From DATLAN01 sp035527455 (GTDB lineage Bacteria > Planctomycetota > Planctomycetia > Pirellulales > Thermoguttaceae), in assembly GCA_035527455.1 (NCBI GenBank), contig DATLAN010000317.1, forward strand, positions 1 to 32,702: a DNA stretch of 32,702 nt, written 5' to 3'. Numbering within the stretch: position 1 is the stretch's first letter; each line of letters opens with the position of its first letter. A program made the position numbers and the translations under genes. The notes below the pieces were generated by a model. It was given only the letters and a program-made list of their open reading frames with translations. It was not told the origin of the DNA and searched no databases. Shown piece after piece: positions 15,971 to 23,474 of this stretch.

Positions 15971-17877
15971 GCGAACCGGTACGCACCGCAAACGACTTGG
16001 ATCGGCTGGGCGCGACGGGAACGGCGGCGCTGTATCCCGATCGGCTGAAGATCCTCGTCGGTTCGGCGAGCTGCGGAATTGCCGCCGGCGCACGGGAAAT
16101 CGAGGCCGCGGCGATCGAAGCCGTCGAGCAGCTCCAACTCGACGCGGTCGTCGCGCGGACCGGCTGCATCGGCTTCTGTCAGCGCGAACCGCTGCTCGAC
16201 CTGGTGCTCCCCGACGGCCCGCGCGTCAGCTACGCCGACATGACCGTGAAGAAAACCCGCCATCTGTTGGAAAGCTACGCGGCCGGTCGAGACCTCGAGC
16301 CGAAACTCGCCTTGTGCCGTTTCGAGAGCGAGCGGCACGTTCCGCTGGATGAAGTCCACCGGTACCCGCCCCCGAAAAACGGCGTCGCCGGCGTGCCCGA
16401 GTGGTCCACGCTCGATTTCAATCGCCGCCAGGAGCGGGTGATCCTGCGGAATTGCGGCTCGATCGACCCGATGGCGATCGATCAGGCCGTGGCGCGCGGG
16501 GCCTATCGCGGGGCGCTGAGGGCATTGACGCAAATGACGCCCGAGCAAGTGGTCGAGGAGGTCGTGCAGTCCGGTCTGCGGGGCCGCGGCGGGGCCGGCT
16601 TCCCCACCGGCCGGAAATGGGATACCGCCCGACGGGTCGAAGCCGACGTGAAATACGTCATCTGCAACGCCGACGAGGGCGACCCGGGCGCCTTCATGGA
16701 CCGCAGCGTGCTGGAAGGCGATCCCCACGCCGTGCTCGAAGGGATGCTCGTCGGCGCTTACGCCGTCGGCGCACGCGAAGCCGTCGTCTACGTCCGCAGC
16801 GAATATCCCCTGGCCGTCTCGACCGTCGAGCACGCCGTCCGCCAGGCCGAAGAACACGGCCTCCTGGGCGACGATATCTTCGGCAGCGGGTTCTCCTTCC
16901 GGGTGAAGGTTCGCCGGGGTGCGGGCGCGTTCGTTTGCGGCGAGGAGACGGCCCTGATCGCGTCGATCGAAGGACACAGCGGCGAGCCCCGCTCCCGGCC
17001 GCCCTATCCGGCGGTCAAGGGGCTCTGGGGAAAACCGACGGTGATCAACAACGTGAAGACCTGGGCGAGCGTGGGGCCGATCCTCGCCCGCGGCGCCGGT
17101 TGGTACGCCGCCAAGGGCACCGATCGCAACCGCGGCACCACGGTCTTCTCGCTGGTCGGCGCCGTGAAGAACACCGGGTTGGTCGAGGTCCCGCTGGGGA
17201 TCACCCTGCGGGAAATGGTCTTCGAGATCGGCGGCGGCCTCTCGGGCAAACGGCCGATCAAAGCGATCCAGACGGGCGGTCCCTCGGGAGGATGCTTGCC
17301 GGCCTCGATGCTCGATCTGCCGGTCGACTACGAGAAACTCGGCGAAGCCGGCTCCATGATGGGCTCCGGCGGGATGATCGTGATCGACTCGGGCACCTGC
17401 ATGGTGGACCTGGCGAGGTTCTTCCTCACGTTCACGGCCGACGAGTCGTGCGGGAAGTGCGCCCCGTGCCGGGAGGGAACCAGGCAGATGCTGAAAATCC
17501 TCACCCGGATTTGCGAAGGCCAAGGGACGCCCGACGACCTCGTGCTGCTCCGGCGGCTGGCCGGTACGGTGAAATCGGCGTCCTTGTGCGGATTGGGCAA
17601 CACCGCGCCGAATCCGGTGCTGACGGCGATGAAGCACTTCCGCGAGGAGTTCGAGGCCCACGTTCGCACGAAGGAGTGCCCGGCGGGCGTGTGCCGGAAC
17701 CTGATCACGCTGCAAATCGACGGCACGACCTGCACCGGCTGCGGGCGGTGCGTGGGGGTCTGCCCGGTCGATGCGATCAGCGGCCGGCCGAAATCGCCCC
17801 ACCGAATCGACACGGAAACCTGCACCCGGTGCGGCGCGTGCCGCAGCGTCTGTCCGGTGGATGCGGTGGTGACGTAA
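15967..17877 (+). CDS. nuoF: NuoF-like NADH-binding FMN/Fe-S subunit with extra ferredoxin domains
   Basis: A 636-residue NADH-dehydrogenase-module flavoprotein of the HymB/HydB/NuoF type. Residues 1-115 form a thioredoxin-like [2Fe-2S] domain with only three expected cysteines (Cys36, Cys67, Cys71); Val31 takes the place of the first. NADH/FMN motifs are GLRGRGGAGFPTGRKW (203-218) and CNADEGDPGAFMDRSVLEGD (233-252). An SLBB region follows, then the N3-type [4Fe-4S] site ESCGKCAPCREGT plus Cys541. The C-terminus has two ferredoxin motifs starting at Cys589 and Cys619. It should oxidise NADH and feed the HdrA-linked chain; FMN at this site is known in related families as a possible bifurcation site. 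It starts in an ATGA overlap. The next gene begins 42 bases later. Confidence 0.9.
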   Translation: MSEPVRTANDLDRLGATGTAALYPDRLKILVGSASCGIAAGAREIEAAAIEAVEQLQLDAVVARTGCIGFCQREPLLDLVLPDGPRVSYADMTVKKTRHLLESYAAGRDLEPKLALCRFESERHVPLDEVHRYPPPKNGVAGVPEWSTLDFNRRQERVILRNCGSIDPMAIDQAVARGAYRGALRALTQMTPEQVVEEVVQSGLRGRGGAGFPTGRKWDTARRVEADVKYVICNADEGDPGAFMDRSVLEGDPHAVLEGMLVGAYAVGAREAVVYVRSEYPLAVSTVEHAVRQAEEHGLLGDDIFGSGFSFRVKVRRGAGAFVCGEETALIASIEGHSGEPRSRPPYPAVKGLWGKPTVINNVKTWASVGPILARGAGWYAAKGTDRNRGTTVFSLVGAVKNTGLVEVPLGITLREMVFEIGGGLSGKRPIKAIQTGGPSGGCLPASMLDLPVDYEKLGEAGSMMGSGGMIVIDSGTCMVDLARFFLTFTADESCGKCAPCREGTRQMLKILTRICEGQGTPDDLVLLRRLAGTVKSASLCGLGNTAPNPVLTAMKHFREEFEAHVRTKECPAGVCRNLITLQIDGTTCTGCGRCVGVCPVDAISGRPKSPHRIDTETCTRCGACRSVCPVDAVVT

Positions 17878-17919
17878 GTAAGGACGTACGCAAAAAAGCG
17901 AAGCTGAAACAGGTTGACC

Positions 17920-20900
17920 ATGGCCCCTTCTTCATCCGATCGCGTTGCGGTGACCATCGACGGCCGTACGGCGGAAGTCGCCCGCGGGACGACGATCCTC
18001 GACGCCGCGCGGCAGATGGGTATCTCGATTCCCACGCTCTGCCATTACCGCGGGCTGTCGCCGTACGGGGCCTGCCGCGTGTGCCTGGTCGAGATCGACA
18101 CGCCCCGCGGAGCGAAGACGGTCGCCTCGTGCAGCTTCCCGATCGAAGACGAGCTGGTCGTCCGGACCGACACCGACGAGGTCAACCAGTCGCGGCGAAC
18201 GGTGCTCGAATTGCTGCTGGCCCAAGCCCCCGACTCGACCGAGCTGGCCCGGTTCGCCGCGCAGTTCGAGGTCAAGGCGACGCCGTTCGAAGCGGCCGAT
18301 GAGGGGAAGTGCATCCTCTGCGGGCTGTGCGTCCGCACGTGCAACGAACTGATGGGGCGCGGGGCGATCAGCCTGTTCGGCCGCGGGGCGACGCGGGAAG
18401 TGCGTACGGCCTTCGGCGAACCGACCGATCAGTGTCAGGCGTGTGGGGCCTGTGCCGTGGTGTGTCCGACCGGAGCCGTGGACCTGGGCACCATCACCAT
18501 GCGCCGCCCGAAGCCCCACTTCACCGCGTACGACAAGCACCTGGCCGCCCGGCCGAGCATCGATCTGGCCCATCCCCAGGCCTCGCCGCGCGTGCCGGTC
18601 ATCGACCGCGAGAACTGCGTCCACTTTCGCACGGGCGAGTGCGGGTTGTGCGAGCGGGTCTGCCAGGCCGGGGCGATCGACTACGATCAGCCGGAACAAT
18701 TCCTGGATCTCGACGTGGGAGCCGTCGTGCTCACGCCCGGCTTCGAGGCCTTCGACGCCACCCGCCGCGGCGAGTTCGGCTTCGGCTTCGCCGCCAACGT
18801 GGTGACCAACGTGCAGTTCGAGCGGATCCTCTCGGCGTCCGGCCCCACCGGCGGACACATCCGCCGCCCGTCCGACGGCCGGCCGCCGAAACGGCTGGCG
18901 TTCATTCAGTGCGTCGGCTCCCGCGACTCGGGGTGCGACAACGACTATTGCAGCTCGGTCTGCTGCATGGCCGCCACCAAAGAGGCCATCCTCGCCAAGG
19001 AACACGAACCCGACCTGGACGCGACGCTCTTCTTTCTCGATCTCCGCGCATTCGGCAAGGACTTCGACCGCTACTGCGATCGGGCGAAGAAGCAACTCGG
19101 CGTGCGCTACGTCCGCTCGTTCATCTCCCGCACCTACGAAATGCCCGACTCGAAGAACCTCCGGCTGGTCTACGCCGGCGAAGGGATTCGGCAGGTCGAG
19201 GAGGAGTTCGACATGGTGGTCCTTTCGCTCGGGCTGGAGCCCAGCGCGACGCTCCGCCAACAGGCCGAGCGGCTGCGGATCGCGTTGAACCGCTGGGGGT
19301 TCGCCGAAACGCGGGAACTCCGCCCCATGGACGCTTCCCGGCCGGGCGTGTTCGTCGGCGGGGCGTTCCAGGAGCCGAAGGACATCCCCGACACGGTGAT
19401 GCAGGCCAGTGCGGCGGCCGGCCGGGCGATGACGCTGCTGGCTGCGGCACGCGGGTCGCAAGTGCGGACCAAAACCTATCCTCCCGTGCGCGACGTCACC
19501 GACGAGCCGCCGCGCCTCGGCGTGTTCGTCTGCCATTGCGGCAGCAATATCGCTTCGGTCGTGGACGTACGGCGCGTGGTCCGGGAGGCCCGCCGGATGC
19601 CCTACGTCGCCTTTGCCGACAACAACGTCTACACCTGTGCCGACGACAGCCAGGAGCAAATCAAAGCGACAATCGACGCGCATCGCCTCAATCGTGTGGT
19701 AATCGCCTCCTGCACGCCGCGGACCCACGAGCCGATCTTCCGCGACACGCTGCGCGACGCCGGCCTCAACCCGTACCTGCTGGAGATGGCCAACATCCGC
19801 GACCAGTGCTCCTGGGTCCACGCGTCCGGCCCCGACGCGGCGACGGACAAGGCGATCGATCTGGTGCGCATGGCGGTGGGCCGGGCGGCCAGGCTCGCCG
19901 CGCTGGAAGAAGAAACGGTCCGGGTGAAAAACGCCGCCCTGATCGTCGGCGGCGGCATCGCCGGAATCACCGCGGCGTTGGCGCTGGCCGATCAGGGCTT
20001 TCCCGTCCACCTGGTCGAGAAGCAGGATCGCCTCGGCGGCACGATCCGCCAAATCCACCAGACGCTCGACCGCGACGACGTGCAAGCGTTTCTGGCCGAG
20101 TCCATCGAGCGCGTCGACGCACATCCGCGGGTGACCGTTCACCTGAACGCGCAGGTGGCGAAGGTCGACGGCCACATCGGCAACTTCACCTCGTCGGTCG
20201 TCTCCGGCGGTGTGACCGACAAGATCGAGCACGGCGTGGTCGTCGTGGCCACCGGAGCGACGGAACGGAAACCGACCACCTTCGGCTACGGGCAGAGCGA
20301 GAAGGTGCTTACCCAGTTGGAGTTGTCGGACCGGATGGGACGCGGCCAGGTGTCGCTTCCCGAAAGCGCGACCGTGGTCATGATCCAGTGCGTGGAGCAG
20401 CGCGACGAAGAGCGTCCCTATTGCAGCCGCGTCTGTTGCACCACGGCGGTCAAAAACTCGCTGCTGCTGAAGGAACGTTACCCGAAGGCACGGATCGTCG
20501 TCTTGTATCGCGACGTCCGCACCTACGGCTTCCGCGAGGCGGCATATCGCGAAGCACGGGAGAAGGGCGTGTTGTTCGTCCGCTACGAGCCGGAGCAGCC
20601 GCCGGAGTTGAGCGTGGGCGAGACGCTTCGTGTGCGGCTTCGCGAACCGGCGTTGGGGCGCGACGTGGAATTGGAGCCCGATCTGGTCGTGCTGGCCGCG
20701 CCGATGGTCCCGCGTGCCGACCGCCGGGAGCTTTCGGAATTGTTGCGCGTGCCGCTCAACGCCGACGGGTTCTTCCTGGAAGCCCACATGAAGCTCCGTC
20801 CGGTCGATTTCGCCAGCGAGGGGCTGTTCCTCTGCGGCACGGCCCACGCGCCGAAGTTCATCACCGAGACCATCGCCCAGGCCAACGCGGTGGCGTCGCG

Positions 20901-21240
20901 GGCGGCGTCGATCCTTTCGCGCAAGGAGATGCCCGTCGGCGGCCAGACCGCCTTCGTCGACCCGGACAAGTGCATTTCGTGCATGACGTGCGTCCACGTT
21001 TGCCCGTACATGGCCCCCCGGGTCGGCCCGCACAACAAGGCCGAGGTGCAGAGCGCGGTTTGCATGGGCTGCGGGAGTTGCAGCGCGGAGTGTCCGGCCA
21101 AGGCGATCACGTTGCGTCATTACGTCGACGCCCAAATCCTGGCCGCGATGGACGGATTGCTCTCGGACGGACAGCAGGAGAAGACCCTGCCGCTGGTTTA
21201 TCCCGAACAGGTAGGAGTAGCCCAGCCCCGATGGCGATAA
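17920..21240 (+). CDS. Fusion of NuoG N-terminus, C-terminal HdrA part and a second HdrA
   Basis: An 1106-residue multi-cluster flavoprotein. Residues 1-190 are NuoG-like: a [2Fe-2S] site (Cys41/52/55/71) and two ferredoxin motifs (Cys131/134/137/141 and Cys172/175/178/182). Residues about 209-515 continue an HdrA: VPVIDRENC with Cys233/241/244/248, AGAIDYDQPE, SASGPTGGHIRRPSDG, FIQCVGSRDSGC, YCSSVCCMAATKEAILAKEH. This is the part missing from the gene at 15056. Residues about 531-1080 are a second HdrA: CHCGSN, SCTPRTHEPIF, the FAD motif VGGGIAGITAALALADQG (676-693), IQCVEQRDE, YCSRVCC, and two C-terminal ferredoxin motifs (Cys1018/1021/1024/1028 and Cys1048/1051/1054/1058). The second HdrA lacks the ferredoxin insert in its FAD domain. 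ATG 17920 is preferred to TTG 17914. The stop lies inside an inverted repeat. Confidence 0.9.
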   Translation: MAPSSSDRVAVTIDGRTAEVARGTTILDAARQMGISIPTLCHYRGLSPYGACRVCLVEIDTPRGAKTVASCSFPIEDELVVRTDTDEVNQSRRTVLELLLAQAPDSTELARFAAQFEVKATPFEAADEGKCILCGLCVRTCNELMGRGAISLFGRGATREVRTAFGEPTDQCQACGACAVVCPTGAVDLGTITMRRPKPHFTAYDKHLAARPSIDLAHPQASPRVPVIDRENCVHFRTGECGLCERVCQAGAIDYDQPEQFLDLDVGAVVLTPGFEAFDATRRGEFGFGFAANVVTNVQFERILSASGPTGGHIRRPSDGRPPKRLAFIQCVGSRDSGCDNDYCSSVCCMAATKEAILAKEHEPDLDATLFFLDLRAFGKDFDRYCDRAKKQLGVRYVRSFISRTYEMPDSKNLRLVYAGEGIRQVEEEFDMVVLSLGLEPSATLRQQAERLRIALNRWGFAETRELRPMDASRPGVFVGGAFQEPKDIPDTVMQASAAAGRAMTLLAAARGSQVRTKTYPPVRDVTDEPPRLGVFVCHCGSNIASVVDVRRVVREARRMPYVAFADNNVYTCADDSQEQIKATIDAHRLNRVVIASCTPRTHEPIFRDTLRDAGLNPYLLEMANIRDQCSWVHASGPDAATDKAIDLVRMAVGRAARLAALEEETVRVKNAALIVGGGIAGITAALALADQGFPVHLVEKQDRLGGTIRQIHQTLDRDDVQAFLAESIERVDAHPRVTVHLNAQVAKVDGHIGNFTSSVVSGGVTDKIEHGVVVVATGATERKPTTFGYGQSEKVLTQLELSDRMGRGQVSLPESATVVMIQCVEQRDEERPYCSRVCCTTAVKNSLLLKERYPKARIVVLYRDVRTYGFREAAYREAREKGVLFVRYEPEQPPELSVGETLRVRLREPALGRDVELEPDLVVLAAPMVPRADRRELSELLRVPLNADGFFLEAHMKLRPVDFASEGLFLCGTAHAPKFITETIAQANAVASRAASILSRKEMPVGGQTAFVDPDKCISCMTCVHVCPYMAPRVGPHNKAEVQSAVCMGCGSCSAECPAKAITLRHYVDAQILAAMDGLLSDGQQEKTLPLVYPEQVGVAQPRWR

Positions 21241-21361
21241 AGCCGCGACCGGTGGTCGCGCCATAAAGCCGCGACCGGTGGTCGCGTTAAATGAGAATAA
21301 TGAACAACAACGCAACACAAACCAACGAACGAAAGGGCGCGACCACCGGTCGCGGCTTTAT
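21237..21361. repeat. Palindromic repeat element spanning from hdrA stop to mvhD start
   Basis: Arms 21237-21262 and 21336-21361 are a perfect 26-base inverted repeat (ATAAAGCCGCGACC ... to its complement). A second direct copy of the left arm lies at 21264-21286. The core CGCGACC-GGT-GGTCGCG folds on itself. The left arm contains the TAA stop of the HdrA fusion and the right arm supplies the first two bases of the ATG of the second mvhD. The same family is found at 29073-29189. Confidence 0.85.
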
Positions 21362-21842
21362 GAAAGAAGAACCGTTGATCCTGGCGTTCTGTTGCCACTA
21401 CTGCGCGTACGCCGCCGCCGATCTGGCCGGATCGATGCGATTGCAGTATCCCGACAACGTCCGCGTGCTGCGGCTGCCTTGTACCGGAAAGATCGAAGTG
21501 GATTACATTCTGGCGGCCTTCGAACGCGGCGTGGACGGCGTGATCGTGGCCGGCTGTCTCGAAGGGGGCTGCCACTTCCTCGAAGGCAATCTCCGTGCCC
21601 GCAATCGCGTCGAACGGGCCCAATCGATGCTCGCAGAGATCGGGCTCGAACCGGAACGTCTGGAAATGTACAACCTCTCGTCGGCCGAGGGCGCGCGTTT
21701 CGCCGAAATCGTCACCGAAATGAATCAGCGCCTGGCCCGACTCGGCCCCAGTCCCTTGCGGCCGGACCGGAAAACGACCGAACGACACGTGGAAGCAATG
21801 ACCCGGCAGGCCGAAGCGGCGCTGGCAGGAGAGACGACATGA
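21360..21842 (+). CDS. mvhD: MvhD-type iron-sulfur electron-transfer subunit, second copy
   Basis: A 160-residue MvhD with the canonical ligands: FCCHYC (Cys11, Cys12, Cys15), LPCTGKIE (Cys41) and VAGCLEGGCH (Cys66, Cys71), then EGNLRARNRV and a helical C-terminus. It should pass electrons between HdrA and a partner, here most simply MetFV, since metV follows with an ATGA overlap. The family fold begins right after ATG 21360, which I use; this ATG is formed by the end of a palindromic repeat and has no ribosome site. An in-frame ATG at 21291 would add 23 residues encoded by that repeat. It differs clearly from the first copy (CCHYC versus CTNC), so the two may serve different partners. Confidence 0.9.
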   Translation: MKEEPLILAFCCHYCAYAAADLAGSMRLQYPDNVRVLRLPCTGKIEVDYILAAFERGVDGVIVAGCLEGGCHFLEGNLRARNRVERAQSMLAEIGLEPERLEMYNLSSAEGARFAEIVTEMNQRLARLGPSPLRPDRKTTERHVEAMTRQAEAALAGETT

Positions 21843-22531
21843 TCGTTGCCGATCGAAAGAACGTGCGGGAAATCCGCGATATGATCAAGGACCACGACCG
21901 TGTGCTGCTGGTCGGGTGCGGCACCTGCGTGACGGTCTGCTTAGCCGGCGGGGAACGCGAGACGGGCATCCTCGGCTCGGCCGTCCGCATGGCGCTGAGG
22001 CTCATCGGCCGCGAGAACGTGGTGGTCGACGAGTGTACCATCGAGCGGCAATGCGAGGACGCGTTCATCGATCTCCTGGCGTCGCGCGTCGGCCAATATG
22101 ACGCGATTTGCTCGCTCGGCTGCGGTGCCGGCGTCCAAGCCCTGGCCGAACGCTTCCCCAAGACGCCCGTCTACCCGGGACTGAATACCCAGTTCATCGG
22201 CATCCTCGAATCGCAGGGCGTTTGGACCGAGAAGTGCAGCGGCTGCGGCAACTGCCGGCTGGGCGAGTTCGCCGGAATCTGCCCGATCAGCCGATGCGCC
22301 AAGCGGCTGCTGAACGGCCCGTGCGGCGGATCGCGGGACGGGAAGTGCGAGGTCGATCCCGAGTTGGAATGCGGCTGGCAGTTGATCTACGACCGCGCCA
22401 AGGCGCTGGGCATCCTCGACCGGCTGGCGGAAATTGCCGCACCGCAAGACTGGTCGACCGGCTTCGACGGCGGCCCGCGCAAGGTCGTCCGCGAAGACCA
22501 GTGCATCGCCGGGCGGGGACCGAAAGCCTGA
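21839..22531 (+). CDS. metV: MetV-type zinc/iron-sulfur partner of methylenetetrahydrofolate reductase
   Basis: A 230-residue cysteine-rich protein of the MTHFR C-terminal family (MetV), the obligate small partner of MetF in acetogens. It has GCGTCVTVC (Cys27/30/34), CSLGCG (Cys91, Cys95), a cluster KCSGCGNCRLGEFAGICP (Cys133/136/139/148), and further Cys153, Cys162 (NGPCGGSRDGKC), Cys170 and Cys178. The NGPCGG...GKCEVDPELECGW segment is the family signature. In Moorella-type MetFV it passes electrons from MvhD/Hdr to the MetF flavin. The start ATG overlaps the mvhD stop, with AGGAGA upstream. It ends the cluster, 15 kb away from metF at the other end, although the two products should bind each other. 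Confidence 0.9.
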   Translation: MIVADRKNVREIRDMIKDHDRVLLVGCGTCVTVCLAGGERETGILGSAVRMALRLIGRENVVVDECTIERQCEDAFIDLLASRVGQYDAICSLGCGAGVQALAERFPKTPVYPGLNTQFIGILESQGVWTEKCSGCGNCRLGEFAGICPISRCAKRLLNGPCGGSRDGKCEVDPELECGWQLIYDRAKALGILDRLAEIAAPQDWSTGFDGGPRKVVREDQCIAGRGPKA

Positions 22532-22550
22532 GATCCCGCCGGCTTGCGGC

Positions 22551-22579
22551 TTGTCCGCTTCGCAGCGGCTTGGTATAAG
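22551..22579 (+). promoter_or_regulatory. Putative promoter of the DUF58 gene
   Basis: TTGTCC (22551-22556), 17 bases, TATAAG (22574-22579). This repeats the layout of the promoter before the redox cluster. The -10 box ends only 7 bases before the ATG at 22587, so the transcript would have almost no leader and no ribosome site. The spacer overlaps a diverged GC-rich palindrome of the 569/9075/10692 type. Confidence 0.4.
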
Positions 22580-22586
22580 TAGTCGC

Positions 22587-23474
22587 ATGCCTGAAGCCTC
22601 GACGCTGCTGAGTCCCGAACTGCTGGCCCGGCTGGAGAAGATGGAACTGCTCAGCCGCAAGATTTTTCGCGGCCGGATGAAGGGCGAACGGCGCAGCCCT
22701 CGGAAGGGGCAGAGCGTCGAGTTCGCCGACTTCCGCAACTACGTGCCCGGCGACGATCTGCGATTCGTCGACTGGAACACCTACGCGCGGCTCGAGCGGC
22801 TCTTCTTGAAAATGTTCCTCGAAGAAGAGGACCTGCACTTCTATGCGCTGATCGACGCCAGCGGTTCGATGGATTTCGGCGAGCCGACGAAGCTCCGCTA
22901 TGCCGCCCAACTGGCCGCCGCGCTGGGGTTCATCGGGCTGGTCCGCGGCGATCGAGTGAAGATCGAGACCCTCGGCCGCCAGCGCCGGAAGGCATCGCCC
23001 GTCTTTCGCGGACGACGCAGCCTCTGGCGGATGCTCGATCACCTTGACGCCATCACGCCGCAGGAGACCGTGCCGCTGGCCGAAGGCGTGAAGAACTTCT
23101 GCCTGCGGAACTCGGGCAAAGGCATCCTGGTGCTGATCACCGACCTGATGGACAAGACCGGATACGAGGCGGCCTTGAGGTACCTCGTCTCGCGGGACCT
23201 GGACGTGTACGTGGTCCAGGTGCTCTCGGCCGAGGAACTCGATCCGGCCGTGCAAGGCGACCTGCGGCTGGTCGATTGCGAGGACGGCGACGTGGCCGAG
23301 ATCACGGCCGGCGGCGCGTTGATCCGCCGTTACAAAGAGACCCTCGCCGCGTTCGTGGAGTCTGCCCGGGACTTCTGCACGCGACGCGGCATCAGCTACG
23401 TGCTGGCTCGAAACGAGGTGCCGGTCGAGGAGTTGGTTACCGGATTCCTGGCCAAGCGAGGGCTGGTCCGTTGA
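22587..23474 (+). CDS. DUF58 family protein
   Basis: A 295-residue soluble DUF58 protein. The family core is EFADFRNYVPGDDLRFVDW (45-63), followed by a VWA-like metal-binding motif (LIDASGSMDFG, with D90, S92, S94). DUF58 genes normally sit in MoxR-DUF58-BatA clusters, where a MoxR AAA+ ATPase and VWA proteins act together in folding or maturation of other proteins. Here the VWA membrane protein follows directly; its start codon TTG overlaps this stop (TTGA). No moxR is visible next to it, because the redox cluster lies upstream. ATG 22587 is the first start after the putative promoter. Confidence 0.88.
   Translation: MPEASTLLSPELLARLEKMELLSRKIFRGRMKGERRSPRKGQSVEFADFRNYVPGDDLRFVDWNTYARLERLFLKMFLEEEDLHFYALIDASGSMDFGEPTKLRYAAQLAAALGFIGLVRGDRVKIETLGRQRRKASPVFRGRRSLWRMLDHLDAITPQETVPLAEGVKNFCLRNSGKGILVLITDLMDKTGYEAALRYLVSRDLDVYVVQVLSAEELDPAVQGDLRLVDCEDGDVAEITAGGALIRRYKETLAAFVESARDFCTRRGISYVLARNEVPVEELVTGFLAKRGLVR

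Noticed and set aside
17932..21318. 1128-residue open frame on the minus strand opposite the NuoG-HdrA gene
   Set aside because: It has no recognised motif and His/Arg/Gln/Asp-heavy composition. The plus strand holds clear Fe-S and FAD motifs. Long antisense frames are expected at this GC content.
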